Part shown: positions 16,330-24,150 of the stretch, piece after piece
Numbering within the stretch: position 1 is the stretch's first letter
How the letters are laid out: each line of letters starts with the position of its first letter
From: Roseomonas populi
Lineage (GTDB): Bacteria; Pseudomonadota; Alphaproteobacteria; Acetobacterales; Acetobacteraceae
DNA: 64,000 bases
Assembly: GCF_024594815.1 (NCBI RefSeq)
Contig: NZ_JANJOU010000001.1
Span: forward strand, 248,001-312,000
Direction of reading: 5' to 3'
Program-made: the position numbers and the translations under genes
The notes under the pieces: model-generated
Told to the model about the DNA's origin: nothing
Databases searched by the model: none
What the model saw: only the letters and a program-made list of their open reading frames with translations

Positions 16330-16629
16330 ATGAGCGACATCCGTTTCGGTAGCCGGAAGCTTGCGATGGCCGCGGTGGCCCTGCCGATGCTGGCCCTGGC
16401 GGCCTGCCAGGGGAACACGCCCCCGGTGGACACGAGCAGTGCCCGCGAGCGCGTGGGGGCGCCGATGACGAGCGGGCCGTCCACCCCGCTGCAGACGGAT
16501 CCGGCGGGGAACACCTTCCGCCGCGAGGGGACCGGCGCGCCGCTGACGCCGGGCGGCACGGGCACGCTGGGCACCACGGGCCCCGACACGACCTTCACCC
16601 GCGAGCGCCAGGGTGCCCCGCTGCGCTGA
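16330..16629 (+). CDS. Small lipoprotein with three GAPL/GAPM motifs
   Basis: A 99-residue unknown lipoprotein: signal with lipobox ALAAC (Cys about 27), then a Thr/Gly/Pro-rich chain holding three spaced copies of a degenerate motif: RERVGAPM, FRREGTGAPL and FTRERQGAPL, the last ending the protein (followed only by Arg). The two later copies share the preceding [TN]TF pattern. It is clearly related to the proteins at 15908 and 12002. A strong terminator follows 37 bp later. The 233-bp gap to the previous lipoprotein suggests its own promoter. Confidence 0.75.
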   Translation: MSDIRFGSRKLAMAAVALPMLALAACQGNTPPVDTSSARERVGAPMTSGPSTPLQTDPAGNTFRREGTGAPLTPGGTGTLGTTGPDTTFTRERQGAPLR

Positions 16630-16666
16630 CGGGCATTCGCGCCGATCCGGGCGCTGGATGTGAGAA

Positions 16667-16698
16667 GGGCCCCGATCCGCCGGATCGGGGCCCTTTTT
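16667..16698 (+). terminator. Rho-independent terminator after the R-x-GAPL lipoprotein
   Basis: A 13-bp arm GGGCCCCGATCCG (16667-16679) and its exact complement (16681-16693) are followed by TTTTT (16694-16698). It lies between the lipoprotein stop (16629) and the end of convergent infC (16722). On the opposite strand the same stem is followed only by TTCTC, so it serves infC less well. Confidence 0.85.
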
Positions 16699-16721
16699 CG
16701 TGGCGGCCTGTGCGGGCAGGC

Positions 16722-17246
16722 CTATTTCGGGGCCAGCACCATGATCATCTGGCGGTTTTCCAGCCGGGGCATGGACTCGACCTTCACGGCCTCGGCCATC
16801 TCGTTCCGGATCCGCTCCAGCACCTTCGCGCCGAGATCCTGGTGGGCCATCTCGCGGCCGCGGAAGCGGAGGGTGACCTTCACCTTGTCCCCTTCCTCGA
16901 TGAAGCTCTTCATTTGCTTCATCTTCACCTCGTAATCATGGTCGTCGATGTTCGGACGAACCTTGATCTCCTTGATCTCCACGACCTTCTGGCGCTTGCG
17001 CGCCTCGTTGGCCTTCTTCTGCTGCTCATACTTGAACTTGCCGAAGTCGGTGATCTTGCAGACGGGCGGCTCGGCGTTGGGGCTGATTTCCAGCAGATCC
17101 ATGCCGACGTCGTAGGCGCGGGCCAGGGCCTCGCGCGCGCTCATCACGCCGACCATCTCGCCATCCTGGTCGATAAGGCGGATCTGGGGCGCGCGAATCT
17201 CCTCGTTCACCCGCGGTCCGTCGCGGGTGGGGAGGCTGTTGGGCAT
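16722..17246 (-). CDS. infC: Translation initiation factor IF-3
   Basis: Binds the 30S subunit, prevents premature 50S joining and proofreads start-codon/tRNA choice. From the ATG at 17244-17246 it has 174 residues: N-domain [35 protein letters not shown], basic linker [17 protein letters not shown]-domain [41 protein letters not shown] and [10 protein letters not shown]. This ATG has only a short GAGG four bases away. A CTG at 17259-17261 has AGGAG at ideal spacing and may be the true start (179 residues; see findings). It lies downstream of thrS as usual, but rpmI-rplT do not follow. Confidence 0.95.
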   Translation of the reverse strand: MPNSLPTRDGPRVNEEIRAPQIRLIDQDGEMVGVMSAREALARAYDVGMDLLEISPNAEPPVCKITDFGKFKYEQQKKANEARKRQKVVEIKEIKVRPNIDDHDYEVKMKQMKSFIEEGDKVKVTLRFRGREMAHQDLGAKVLERIRNEMAEAVKVESMPRLENRQMIMVLAPK

Positions 17247-17360
17247 AGGGCCTCGGGCCAGGGGTAGTCTCCTGTTGTGGTGGTCTGGGAAGGTTATGGT
17301 GCGGGGCGATGGCGTCTGCAACCGTCACGCGGGGAGGTCAAGCCGGATTTTACAATCAGA

Positions 17361-17392
17361 CCGGCGCCGAGACGATCGGGCCGCGGCGCCGG
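17361..17392 (-). other. Hairpin in the thrS-infC spacer
   Basis: CCGGCGCC (17361-17368) and GGCGCCGG (17385-17392) form a perfect 8-bp stem with a 16-nt loop in the 163-178-bp gap between the thrS stop and the infC start. No T-run follows on the minus strand, so it may be an attenuator-like or mRNA-processing structure, or chance in GC-rich DNA. Confidence 0.3.
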
Positions 17393-17424
17393 GGAGATTT
17401 CAGCTTTCGCTCGGGATCAGAGTT

Positions 17425-19383
17425 TTACGCTTCGGTTGCCGTGGCGAAGCTGCCGGCGCGGTCGGGCGGGGCGGCCTCGGCCACGAGGCGGGCGATGGCG
17501 TCGGCCAGGGGAAGGGTCTCCTGCTCCCGGCCGGGGAGGCGGCGGAGGACGAGGTTGCGCTCCTCGGCCTCCCGCCGGCCGACGACGGCGAGGATCGGGA
17601 CGCGGGCCTCGATGTGCTCGGCGACCTTGCGGTTGATCTTCTCGTTCCGGATGTCGGTGCTGGCGGCGAGGCCGGCGGCGCGCAGGGCCTCGGCCACCTC
17701 CTCCGCGTAGGGGGCGGCGTCGTCCACGATGCTGGCGACCACGACCTGGGTCGGGGCGAGCCAGAGGGGGAAGCGGCCGGCGTGCTCTTCGATGAGGATG
17801 CCGAGGAAGCGCTCGAAGCTGCCGAGGATGGCGCGGTGCAGCATGACCGGGCGGTGCTTGGCGCCGTCCTCGCCCACATACTCGGCGTCCAGGCGCTCCG
17901 GCAGGACGAAATCGACCTGCAGGGTGCCGCACTGCCAGTCGCGGCCGATGGCGTCGCGCAGCACGAACTCAAGCTTGGGGCCGTAGAAGGCGCCCTCCCC
18001 CGGGTTCAGTTCGTACTCGACGCCGGCGGTGGCACAGGCCTCGCGCAGGGCGCCTTCGGCGCGGTCCCAGGTCTCGTCGGTGCCGGCGCGCTTCTCCGGG
18101 CGGTCACTGAACTTCACGCGGAAGCTCTCGAAGCCGAAGTCGCGGTAGATGGAGGAGAGGAGGGCGACGAAGCGGACCGTCTCGGAGGCGATCTGGTCCT
18201 CGGTGCAGAAGATATGGGCGTCGTCCTGCGTGAAGGCGCGGACGCGCATGATGCCGTGCAGGGCGCCGCTGGGCTCGTAGCGGTGGCAGGCGCCGAACTC
18301 CGCCATGCGGAGGGGAAGCTGGCGGTAGCTGCGGATGCCCTGGTTGAAGATCTGCACGTGGCAGGGGCAGTTCATCGGCTTCAGGGCGAGGACGCGGTCC
18401 TTCTCGGACTCGTCCTCGACCGTCGCGATGAACATGCTCTCCCGGAACTTCTCCCAGTGGCCGGACTCGATCCAGAGCTTGCGGTCCACGAGCTGGGGCG
18501 TGCGGACCTCGTCGTAGCCGGAGGCGTCCAGGCGGCGGCGCATGTAGTCCTCCACCGTGCGGTAGAGGCGCCAGCCCTTGGGGTGCCAGAAGATGCTGCC
18601 CGTCGCTTCCTCCTGCAGGTGGAAGAGGTCCATCTCCTTGCCGATGCGGCGGTGGTCGCGCTTCTCCGCCTCCTCTAGCATGGTGAGGTGGGCTTCGAGC
18701 TCCTTCGCGTCGCGCCAGGCGGTGCCGTAGATGCGGGAGAGGACGGGGTTGCGGTGGTCGCCGCGCCAGTAGGCGCCGGCGACCTTCTGCAGCTTGAAGG
18801 CGGTGCCGATATCGCCCGTGCCGCGCATGTGCGGGCCGCGGCAGAGGTCCAGCCACTCGCCCTGGCGATAGATGCTGATCGTCTCGCTCTCGGGGAGGTC
18901 GCGGATCAGCTCGGCCTTGAAGCGCTCGCCGCGCTCCTCGAAGAAGCGGATCGCGTCCTCGCGGGGCCACTCCTCGCGCTCGAACTTCGCGTTCCGCGAG
19001 ATGATTTCCCGCATCTTTGCCTCGATGGCCGGGAAGTCCTCGGGCGTGAAGGGCTCGTTGCGGGCGAAGTCGTAGTAGAAGCCGTTCTCGATGGCCGGGC
19101 CGATCGTGACCTGGGTGCCGGGGAAGAGTTCCTGCACCGCCTCGGCCAGCACGTGGGCGGCGTCGTGGCGGATCATCCCGAGGGCCTCGGGGTCCTTGCG
19201 CGTGATGAAGCGGAGGCGCGCATCGGCCTCGATGGGGACGGAAAGGTCCTTGAGGGCGCCGTTCACCTCCATGGCCAGCGCCGCCTTAGCGAGGCCGGGG
19301 CCGATGGACGCGGCCACGGTGGTGCCCGTGACAGGCCCGTCGAAGGATCGAACGGAACCGTCGGGCAGCGTGATCGCGGGCAT
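17425..19383 (-). CDS. thrS: Threonyl-tRNA synthetase
   Basis: Class II aminoacyl-tRNA synthetase charging tRNA-Thr. It has 652 residues in the full four-domain bacterial form: TGS domain ([17 protein letters not shown]), editing domain with [19 protein letters not shown], catalytic core with motif 2 [31 protein letters not shown] and the zinc cysteine in [12 protein letters not shown], and the C-terminal anticodon-binding domain ([35 protein letters not shown]). The ATG at 19381-19383 matches the family N-terminus; an in-frame upstream extension is dropped. infC follows on the same strand, the common thrS-infC order. Confidence 0.98.
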   Translation of the reverse strand: MPAITLPDGSVRSFDGPVTGTTVAASIGPGLAKAALAMEVNGALKDLSVPIEADARLRFITRKDPEALGMIRHDAAHVLAEAVQELFPGTQVTIGPAIENGFYYDFARNEPFTPEDFPAIEAKMREIISRNAKFEREEWPREDAIRFFEERGERFKAELIRDLPESETISIYRQGEWLDLCRGPHMRGTGDIGTAFKLQKVAGAYWRGDHRNPVLSRIYGTAWRDAKELEAHLTMLEEAEKRDHRRIGKEMDLFHLQEEATGSIFWHPKGWRLYRTVEDYMRRRLDASGYDEVRTPQLVDRKLWIESGHWEKFRESMFIATVEDESEKDRVLALKPMNCPCHVQIFNQGIRSYRQLPLRMAEFGACHRYEPSGALHGIMRVRAFTQDDAHIFCTEDQIASETVRFVALLSSIYRDFGFESFRVKFSDRPEKRAGTDETWDRAEGALREACATAGVEYELNPGEGAFYGPKLEFVLRDAIGRDWQCGTLQVDFVLPERLDAEYVGEDGAKHRPVMLHRAILGSFERFLGILIEEHAGRFPLWLAPTQVVVASIVDDAAPYAEEVAEALRAAGLAASTDIRNEKINRKVAEHIEARVPILAVVGRREAEERNLVLRRLPGREQETLPLADAIARLVAEAAPPDRAGSFATATEA

Positions 19384-19516
19384 GGGGGTGAGCTGGGCCT
19401 TACAAGGAAAAGAGGGCGGGAGAGGTGGCATCCGGCCCAGTGCAGGTCAAGCGCGGGGGCGGCGACGCTGCCGCGCGTGGAGGAAGGGGCACCCTTGGGT
19501 GGCCCCCGGCGAGGGT

Positions 19517-20656
19517 TCAGCCGGGGTGGTCGTGGTAGCCGTTGAAGGTCGTCAGCAGCAGCCGGACCAGCTCGGCCTGCCGGTGCGTCCCGGTCTTGTC
19601 GTAGACGTGCTGGAGATGGGTTCTGGCGGTGTTGGGAGAGATGTTCAGCGCCTCCGCCACGGCCGGGATCCCCTCCCCCTGGGCGACGGCGAGGGCGAGG
19701 GCCGCCTCGGCCGGGGTGAGGCGGAAATGGCGGCGCAGGTGTTCCGCGGCGGGCAGGGTGGCGGTCTCGGGATCGTTGACGAGGACCATCGCGGCGGCCG
19801 GGATGCCCAGGACGAGGCTCCACCCCGTGCTGGACCGGAAGGGGCCGACGAGCGCGGCCAGCGCCTGCCGGCCGGACGGCCGCTCAAGGAGCAGGGTCGC
19901 GCGCCGGCCCAGCGTCGAGGCGCCGTCCGGGGCCGCTGCGGCGGCGATCTGGCGCCGCAGCTCGGCCGTCTCGGCGGGGCGGGCGGCGCGCAGCCCGTCC
20001 GGGCTATGGGACAGGCCGTCCGCCTGGCGGAGAAGGTCTTCGGCGCGGCGGTTGGCGATGATGATCCGGGATGCGGCGTCCACGATGAAGGCGGCCTGGG
20101 GGAGATGTTCCAGGGTCTCGGCCGCCAACGTCTCGGCTTGATGGAGGGCGCCGAGACGGCCGCTCATCTCCATGGCGCGCATGAGGTGAGGCGCGAGCAG
20201 CGCGGCGCGCCCGGCCTCCTCCTCGCCGAAGGCGCGGTCGCCGCGCCCGCGGCCGCGGTGGATGGTCACGACGGCCGTGACCGCCTCCGTCTCCAGCGCC
20301 TTGACCAGCAGGCATCCGTCGCCGCCCCGTGCCCGGACGAAGTCGTTGTAGAACTCGCTGCGCCGGTAGGTGCTCCAGTCCAGCGCATGGCGATCGACCG
20401 CCACCGCCCCGGTCCGCGCGGCGAGGACGCCCGGCCAGAGCGGATTGACCCGGTGCCAGTGGGGATCGTAGCCGCTCAGGATCTCCTCGCCGAGGCCGGT
20501 GCTGACCGCGATCTGGGTGTGCCGGTGATCGACGCCGAGGGAACCGCCCTCCCCTCCCAGGAATTCCGAGATCGCGTCGAGGGCGTCGGGCCACCGCTCG
20601 TGGTGCAGCGCGGCCTCGTAGACGAGGCCGAGCACGCGTTCCAGGTCGCTTTCCAT
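19517..20656 (-). CDS. LuxR-family transcriptional regulator with sensor-like N-domain
   Basis: A 379-residue regulator. Residues about 1-170 are a poorly conserved alpha/beta sensor region; a PAS-like segment follows (LPQAAFIVDAASRIIIANRRAEDLLR). A C-terminal LuxR/GerE helix-turn-helix covers about 310-370 (FRLTPAEAALALAVAQGEGI, EALNISPNTARTHLQHVYDKTG). It has no receiver domain, so it is not a standard response regulator. The ATG at 20654-20656 was chosen over an upstream in-frame ATG with no recognisable ribosome site. It stands alone between thrS and an SDR gene; its ligand and targets are unknown. Confidence 0.85.
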   Translation of the reverse strand: MESDLERVLGLVYEAALHHERWPDALDAISEFLGGEGGSLGVDHRHTQIAVSTGLGEEILSGYDPHWHRVNPLWPGVLAARTGAVAVDRHALDWSTYRRSEFYNDFVRARGGDGCLLVKALETEAVTAVVTIHRGRGRGDRAFGEEEAGRAALLAPHLMRAMEMSGRLGALHQAETLAAETLEHLPQAAFIVDAASRIIIANRRAEDLLRQADGLSHSPDGLRAARPAETAELRRQIAAAAAPDGASTLGRRATLLLERPSGRQALAALVGPFRSSTGWSLVLGIPAAAMVLVNDPETATLPAAEHLRRHFRLTPAEAALALAVAQGEGIPAVAEALNISPNTARTHLQHVYDKTGTHRQAELVRLLLTTFNGYHDHPG

Positions 20657-20830
20657 GATCGCCCCGTTCTGCTTGCGGCGGTGCGGGCAACCTAGCCTCA
20701 TTCATTTGGGTGAAGGAACGGGGGCCGGACCTCCGGCGGTTCGGGGTGTGACAACCAGCACACGCCGGTTGCGGCAATGAAACTGTGGCGCCCCGCCGCC
20801 CGGCGTGCGGCGCAGGCCGGGCGGTGCCCT

Positions 20831-21553
20831 TCAGGCCTGGGTCGCCGTGGGGCGCACCACGATCTCGTTCACGTCCACGTCCTCCGGCTGCTCCAGGGCG
20901 AAGCGGACGGCGCGGGCGATGGCGTCCGGCCGCAGGGCGATCTGGCGGTAGGTGCGCATCACCTCGGCGGCGGCGGGATCCGTGATGGTGTTCGCCAGCT
21001 CGCTCTCCACCACGCCGGGGTGGATGCAGGTGACGCGCAGCGCCGAGTTCTCCTGCCGCAGCCCGTCGGAGATGGCGCGGACGGCGTACTTCGTCGCGCA
21101 GTAAACGGTGGCGGAGGGGAAGACGGAGAGGGCACCGATGGAGGCGATGTTGACGACATGGCCGGAGCCGCGCGCCGTCATCTCCGGCAGGACGGCGGCG
21201 ATGCCGTAGAGGACGCCCTTGATGTTGACGTCCACCATGCGCTCCCACTCCTCCACCTTCATGGCGGCCATGTTGGAGAGGGGCATGATGCCGGCGTTGT
21301 TCACGATGACGTCCACGCGGCCGTAGGCGTTCCGGGCGGCCTCGGCGAAGGCCTCCATGCTGGCGCGGCTGGTCACGTCCAGCGGGTGGGCCAGGGCCGT
21401 GGCGCCGGCCCAGTTCAGCTCCTGCGCCAGGGCCTCGATGCGGTCCGTGCGGCGGGCGCCGAGGACGACGGTGGCGCCCGCCGCGGCGAGTTCCCGGGCG
21501 ATGCCGGCGCCGATGCCGCTGGACGCGCCGGTGATGAGGACGACCTTGTTCAT
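20831..21553 (-). CDS. SDR-family oxidoreductase
   Basis: A 240-residue classical short-chain dehydrogenase/reductase: nucleotide motif TGASSGIG (8-15), an Arg-rich beta2 end (GARRTDR) suggesting NADP(H), NNAG, the active-site Ser region NIASIGAL and Y-x-x-x-K (VYCATKYAV). It resembles the YdfG/serine-dehydrogenase-like SDRs that act on 3-hydroxy acids or short alcohols, but the substrate cannot be read from the sequence. It is divergent from a LysR regulator 120 bp away, with an 18-bp palindromic element in between, so it is probably that regulator's target. Confidence 0.9.
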   Translation of the reverse strand: MNKVVLITGASSGIGAGIARELAAAGATVVLGARRTDRIEALAQELNWAGATALAHPLDVTSRASMEAFAEAARNAYGRVDVIVNNAGIMPLSNMAAMKVEEWERMVDVNIKGVLYGIAAVLPEMTARGSGHVVNIASIGALSVFPSATVYCATKYAVRAISDGLRQENSALRVTCIHPGVVESELANTITDPAAAEVMRTYRQIALRPDAIARAVRFALEQPEDVDVNEIVVRPTATQA

Positions 21554-21618
21554 GGGAGATCCCTTCCGATCCGTTCCGGGCGGTGCCGCCCGGCGACGGG
21601 GGAGGAGATAGAGGGATA

Positions 21619-21636
21619 GGATTAGAGGGATAATCC
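21619..21636. promoter_or_regulatory. Palindromic operator candidate between SDR and LysR genes
   Basis: GGATTA (21619-21624) and TAATCC (21631-21636) form a perfect inverted repeat around GAGGGA. The central T-N11-A spacing fits LysR-type boxes. It lies 38 bp before the LysR start and 65 bp before the SDR start, in an unusually AT-rich patch for this DNA. Confidence 0.5.
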
Positions 21637-21673
21637 GCCCTATTCTTCATGAACTGGTAAGTGCAGGTGACGT

Positions 21674-22564
21674 ATGGCGGAGGATCTCGGGGCCGTCTCG
21701 GTCTTCGTGGCGGTCGCGGAGGCGCGGAGCTTCCGGCTGGCGGCGGAGCGGCTGGGGGTGACGCGGCCGGCGGTGAGCCAGGCAGTGCGGCGGCTGGAGG
21801 ACTCCCTGGGGATCGCGCTGTTGCGGCGGACGACGCGGAGCGTGAACCTGACGGAGGCGGGGGAACGCTTCCTGGCCGGAGTGGCGCCGGGGCTCGCGGA
21901 GATCCGGGCGGCGGTGGCCGCGGTGGGGGATCGGCCGGAGCGGCCCTCGGGGCTGCTGCGGCTGGCGGTGTCCTCGATCGCGGAGGGGTTCCTCTCCGGG
22001 CCGGTGCTGGCGCGCTTTGCCGAGGCCTGCCCCGAGGTCTCGCTGGACGTCACGGTGACGGATGATCGCTTCGACATCGTGGCGGAGGGCTACGATGCGG
22101 CCGTGCAGCTGGGAGAGGTGATCGCGCAGGACATGGTGGCGGTGCCGGTCTCCGGCCCGCAGCGGCAGCTCGTGGTGGGCGCGCCGGCCTATCTGGCGCG
22201 GCACGGGGTGCCCGGGCACCCGCGCGATCTCGTGGCGCATCGCTGCATCGGGTGGCGGCCGGGGCCGGGGCGGGCGCCGTACCGCTGGGAGTTCGCGGAG
22301 GAGGGGCGCGACTTCGACGTGGCGGTGGGGCCGGAGGTCACGACGAACGACATGCGGCTGATGATCCGCATGGCCCTGGCCGGTGCGGGGCTCACCTTCG
22401 GGATGGAGGAGAGTTTCCGGCCGTTCCTGGACAGCGGGGAGCTCGTGGCGGTGCTGGAGCCCTATTGCCCGGCCTTCCCGGGGTTCTTCCTGTACTTCCC
22501 GGGGCGGCGGAACATGGCGCCGAAGCTGCGGGCGCTGGTGGAGCACCTCCGGCGGGCGGGGTGA
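21674..22564 (+). CDS. LysR-family transcriptional regulator
   Basis: A 296-residue regulator with an N-terminal winged HTH (VFVAVAEARSFRLAAERLGVTRPAVSQAVRRLEDSLGIALLRRTTRSVNLTEAG) and a periplasmic-binding-like effector domain (SGLLRLAVSSIAEGFLSGPVLARF ... LMIRMALAGAGLTFGMEESFRPFLDSGELVAVLEPY). It is of the CrgA/YhjC type, common beside SDR genes. It is divergent from the SDR at 20831 and convergent with purU. AGGTGA precedes the ATG. Autoregulation through the palindrome at 21619-21636 is likely. Confidence 0.93.
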   Translation: MAEDLGAVSVFVAVAEARSFRLAAERLGVTRPAVSQAVRRLEDSLGIALLRRTTRSVNLTEAGERFLAGVAPGLAEIRAAVAAVGDRPERPSGLLRLAVSSIAEGFLSGPVLARFAEACPEVSLDVTVTDDRFDIVAEGYDAAVQLGEVIAQDMVAVPVSGPQRQLVVGAPAYLARHGVPGHPRDLVAHRCIGWRPGPGRAPYRWEFAEEGRDFDVAVGPEVTTNDMRLMIRMALAGAGLTFGMEESFRPFLDSGELVAVLEPYCPAFPGFFLYFPGRRNMAPKLRALVEHLRRAG

Positions 22565-22575
22565 GCGCCCGCCGG
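22549..22575. terminator. Hairpin between convergent LysR gene and purU
   Basis: CCGGCGGGCG (22549-22558) pairs perfectly with CGCCCGCCGG (22566-22575) around the LysR stop codon. It sits 8 bp from the purU stop, so it may end both transcripts. No T-tract follows. Confidence 0.5.
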
Positions 22576-22582
22576 GCGTGGA

Positions 22583-23446
22583 TCAGTCCCGGAAGACGAC
22601 GGTGCGCGAGCCGTTGGGGAGGACCCGGTCCTCCAGCCACCAGTGAAGGGCGCGGGAGAGGACGCGGCGCTCGATGTCGCGGCCCTGGCGGACGAGGTCG
22701 TCCGGCGTGTCGTTGTGGGAGATGCGCTCCACGTCCTGCTCGATGATCGGGCCTTCATCGAGGTCCGCGGTGACGAAGTGGGCGGTGGCGCCGATGAGCT
22801 TCACGCCGCGGGCATGGGCCTGGTGGTAGGGGCGCGCGCCCTTGAAGCCCGGCAGGAAGGAGTGGTGGATGTTGATGCAGCGGCCGGCCAGCTTTGCGGC
22901 CAAGCCGTCCGACAGGATCTGCATGTAGCGGGCGAGGACGACGAGTTCGGCGCCGGATTCGCGGATGACGCGCCAGACCTCGCCTTCCTGCTCCAGCTTC
23001 GTGGCCTTGGAGACGGGCAGGTGGTGGAAGGGGACGTCGGCGAAGTCGAGGTGCTGGTAGGTCTCGCGCGGGTGGTTGGAGACAATGCCGACGAGGTCCA
23101 TCGGCAGTTCGCCCAGGCGCCAGCGGTAGAGGATGTCGGCCAGGCAGTGGTCGAACTTCGAGACGAGGACGATGACCTTCCGGCGGACGGCGCGGTCGCG
23201 CAGGGTCCATTCCATGCCGAAGCGGGTGCCCACCGTTTCCAGCCCGGCGCGGAGGGCGGGGATGTCGAGGGTGTTCTCCGGGTGGTCCAGGGTGATGCGG
23301 GCGAAGAAGCGGCGGCTCTCCGCGTCGTCGTACTGCTGGGCCTCGCGGATGTTGCCGCCCTGCTCGAAGATGGTGGTGGCGACGGCGGCCACGATGCCCG
23401 GGCGGTTCGGGCAGGTCAGGGTCAAGACGTATTCAGGGCGGGGCAT
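22583..23446 (-). CDS. purU: Formyltetrahydrofolate deformylase
   Basis: Hydrolyses 10-formyl-THF to formate and THF, balancing one-carbon pools. It has 287 residues: an N-terminal ACT domain ([26 protein letters not shown]) and a formyltransferase domain with [26 protein letters not shown], the catalytic block [32 protein letters not shown] and [15 protein letters not shown]. The start is the ATG at 23444-23446; an earlier in-frame Met adds an unrelated Pro-rich tail. In alphaproteobacteria such PurU genes often accompany demethylation pathways, but no such enzyme is adjacent here. The CBS gene 157 bp upstream is co-oriented. Confidence 0.95.
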   Translation of the reverse strand: MPRPEYVLTLTCPNRPGIVAAVATTIFEQGGNIREAQQYDDAESRRFFARITLDHPENTLDIPALRAGLETVGTRFGMEWTLRDRAVRRKVIVLVSKFDHCLADILYRWRLGELPMDLVGIVSNHPRETYQHLDFADVPFHHLPVSKATKLEQEGEVWRVIRESGAELVVLARYMQILSDGLAAKLAGRCINIHHSFLPGFKGARPYHQAHARGVKLIGATAHFVTADLDEGPIIEQDVERISHNDTPDDLVRQGRDIERRVLSRALHWWLEDRVLPNGSRTVVFRD

Positions 23447-23603
23447 AGCAGACCTTGGGCGGACCTGTGGGCTGGGCGCCGGCAGTCCCGACGCCACAGC
23501 CCCTTGCCACCATGGCGGGGATCGGGCCAGCCCCTATCGGGCCGGGGCAGCCCGGTCGCGGCCCCCGGACTCTGGATGCGCCCTCTGCCCTGCCCCGGCC
23601 GGG

Positions 23604-24035
23604 TCAGCTTGTCGTGACGTATTCCTTCAGGGCCTCGGCCTCGCCCACGGCGGCGTCGATGCGGGCCTTCACGAGGTCGCCGATGGAGACGATGCCGATC
23701 ACCTGGTCGCCGTCCAGCACGGGCAGGTGCCGGACGCGGCGGTCGGTGATCATCTCCAGGGCGCGGGTGATCGGGGTTTCCGGCGTGACGGTGTGGAGGA
23801 TCTTCGTCATGCCGTCGGCGGCGGTGAGGCCGTTGATGGCGCCGTTGTTCTCGGCGAAGAGGCGGACGATGTCGCGCTCCGAGAGGATGCCGGCCGGCAG
23901 GCCGTTCTCGCCGCGGACGAGCACGGCGCCGATGCGATGCTGGACGAGGGTGCTGGCGACCTCGGGCAGGCTCTGGCCCGGCTCCACGCTCACGACCTCC
24001 CGTCCCTTGTTGCGCAGGATGGATGCGATGGTCAC
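23604..24035 (-). CDS. Two-CBS-domain protein
   Basis: A 143-residue stand-alone CBS pair (Bateman module). Repeat 1: GREVVSVEPGQSLPEVASTLVQHRIGAVLVRGENGLPAGILSERDIVRLF. Repeat 2: VTPETPITRALEMITDRRVRHLPVLDGDQVIGIVSIGDLVKARI. Such proteins bind adenosyl nucleotides (AMP, ATP, NAD) and act as energy sensors, but no partner domain is present. It starts at a GTG (24033-24035) with AGGAGGA six nt upstream. It is of the common alphaproteobacterial type with a C-terminal helix after CBS2 (KARIDAAVGEAEALKEYV). Confidence 0.92.
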   Translation of the reverse strand: MTIASILRNKGREVVSVEPGQSLPEVASTLVQHRIGAVLVRGENGLPAGILSERDIVRLFAENNGAINGLTAADGMTKILHTVTPETPITRALEMITDRRVRHLPVLDGDQVIGIVSIGDLVKARIDAAVGEAEALKEYVTTS

Positions 24036-24150
24036 GACGTCCTCCTCTGGCGTTCTGCCCTGGTGAAAGGTGTCATGACGCGGCTGTCACGTTACAAGGG
24101 GAAACGCCGGCGATCACCGGCGCTTGAACGCCCCCGTCCTGCGGGTCCTC

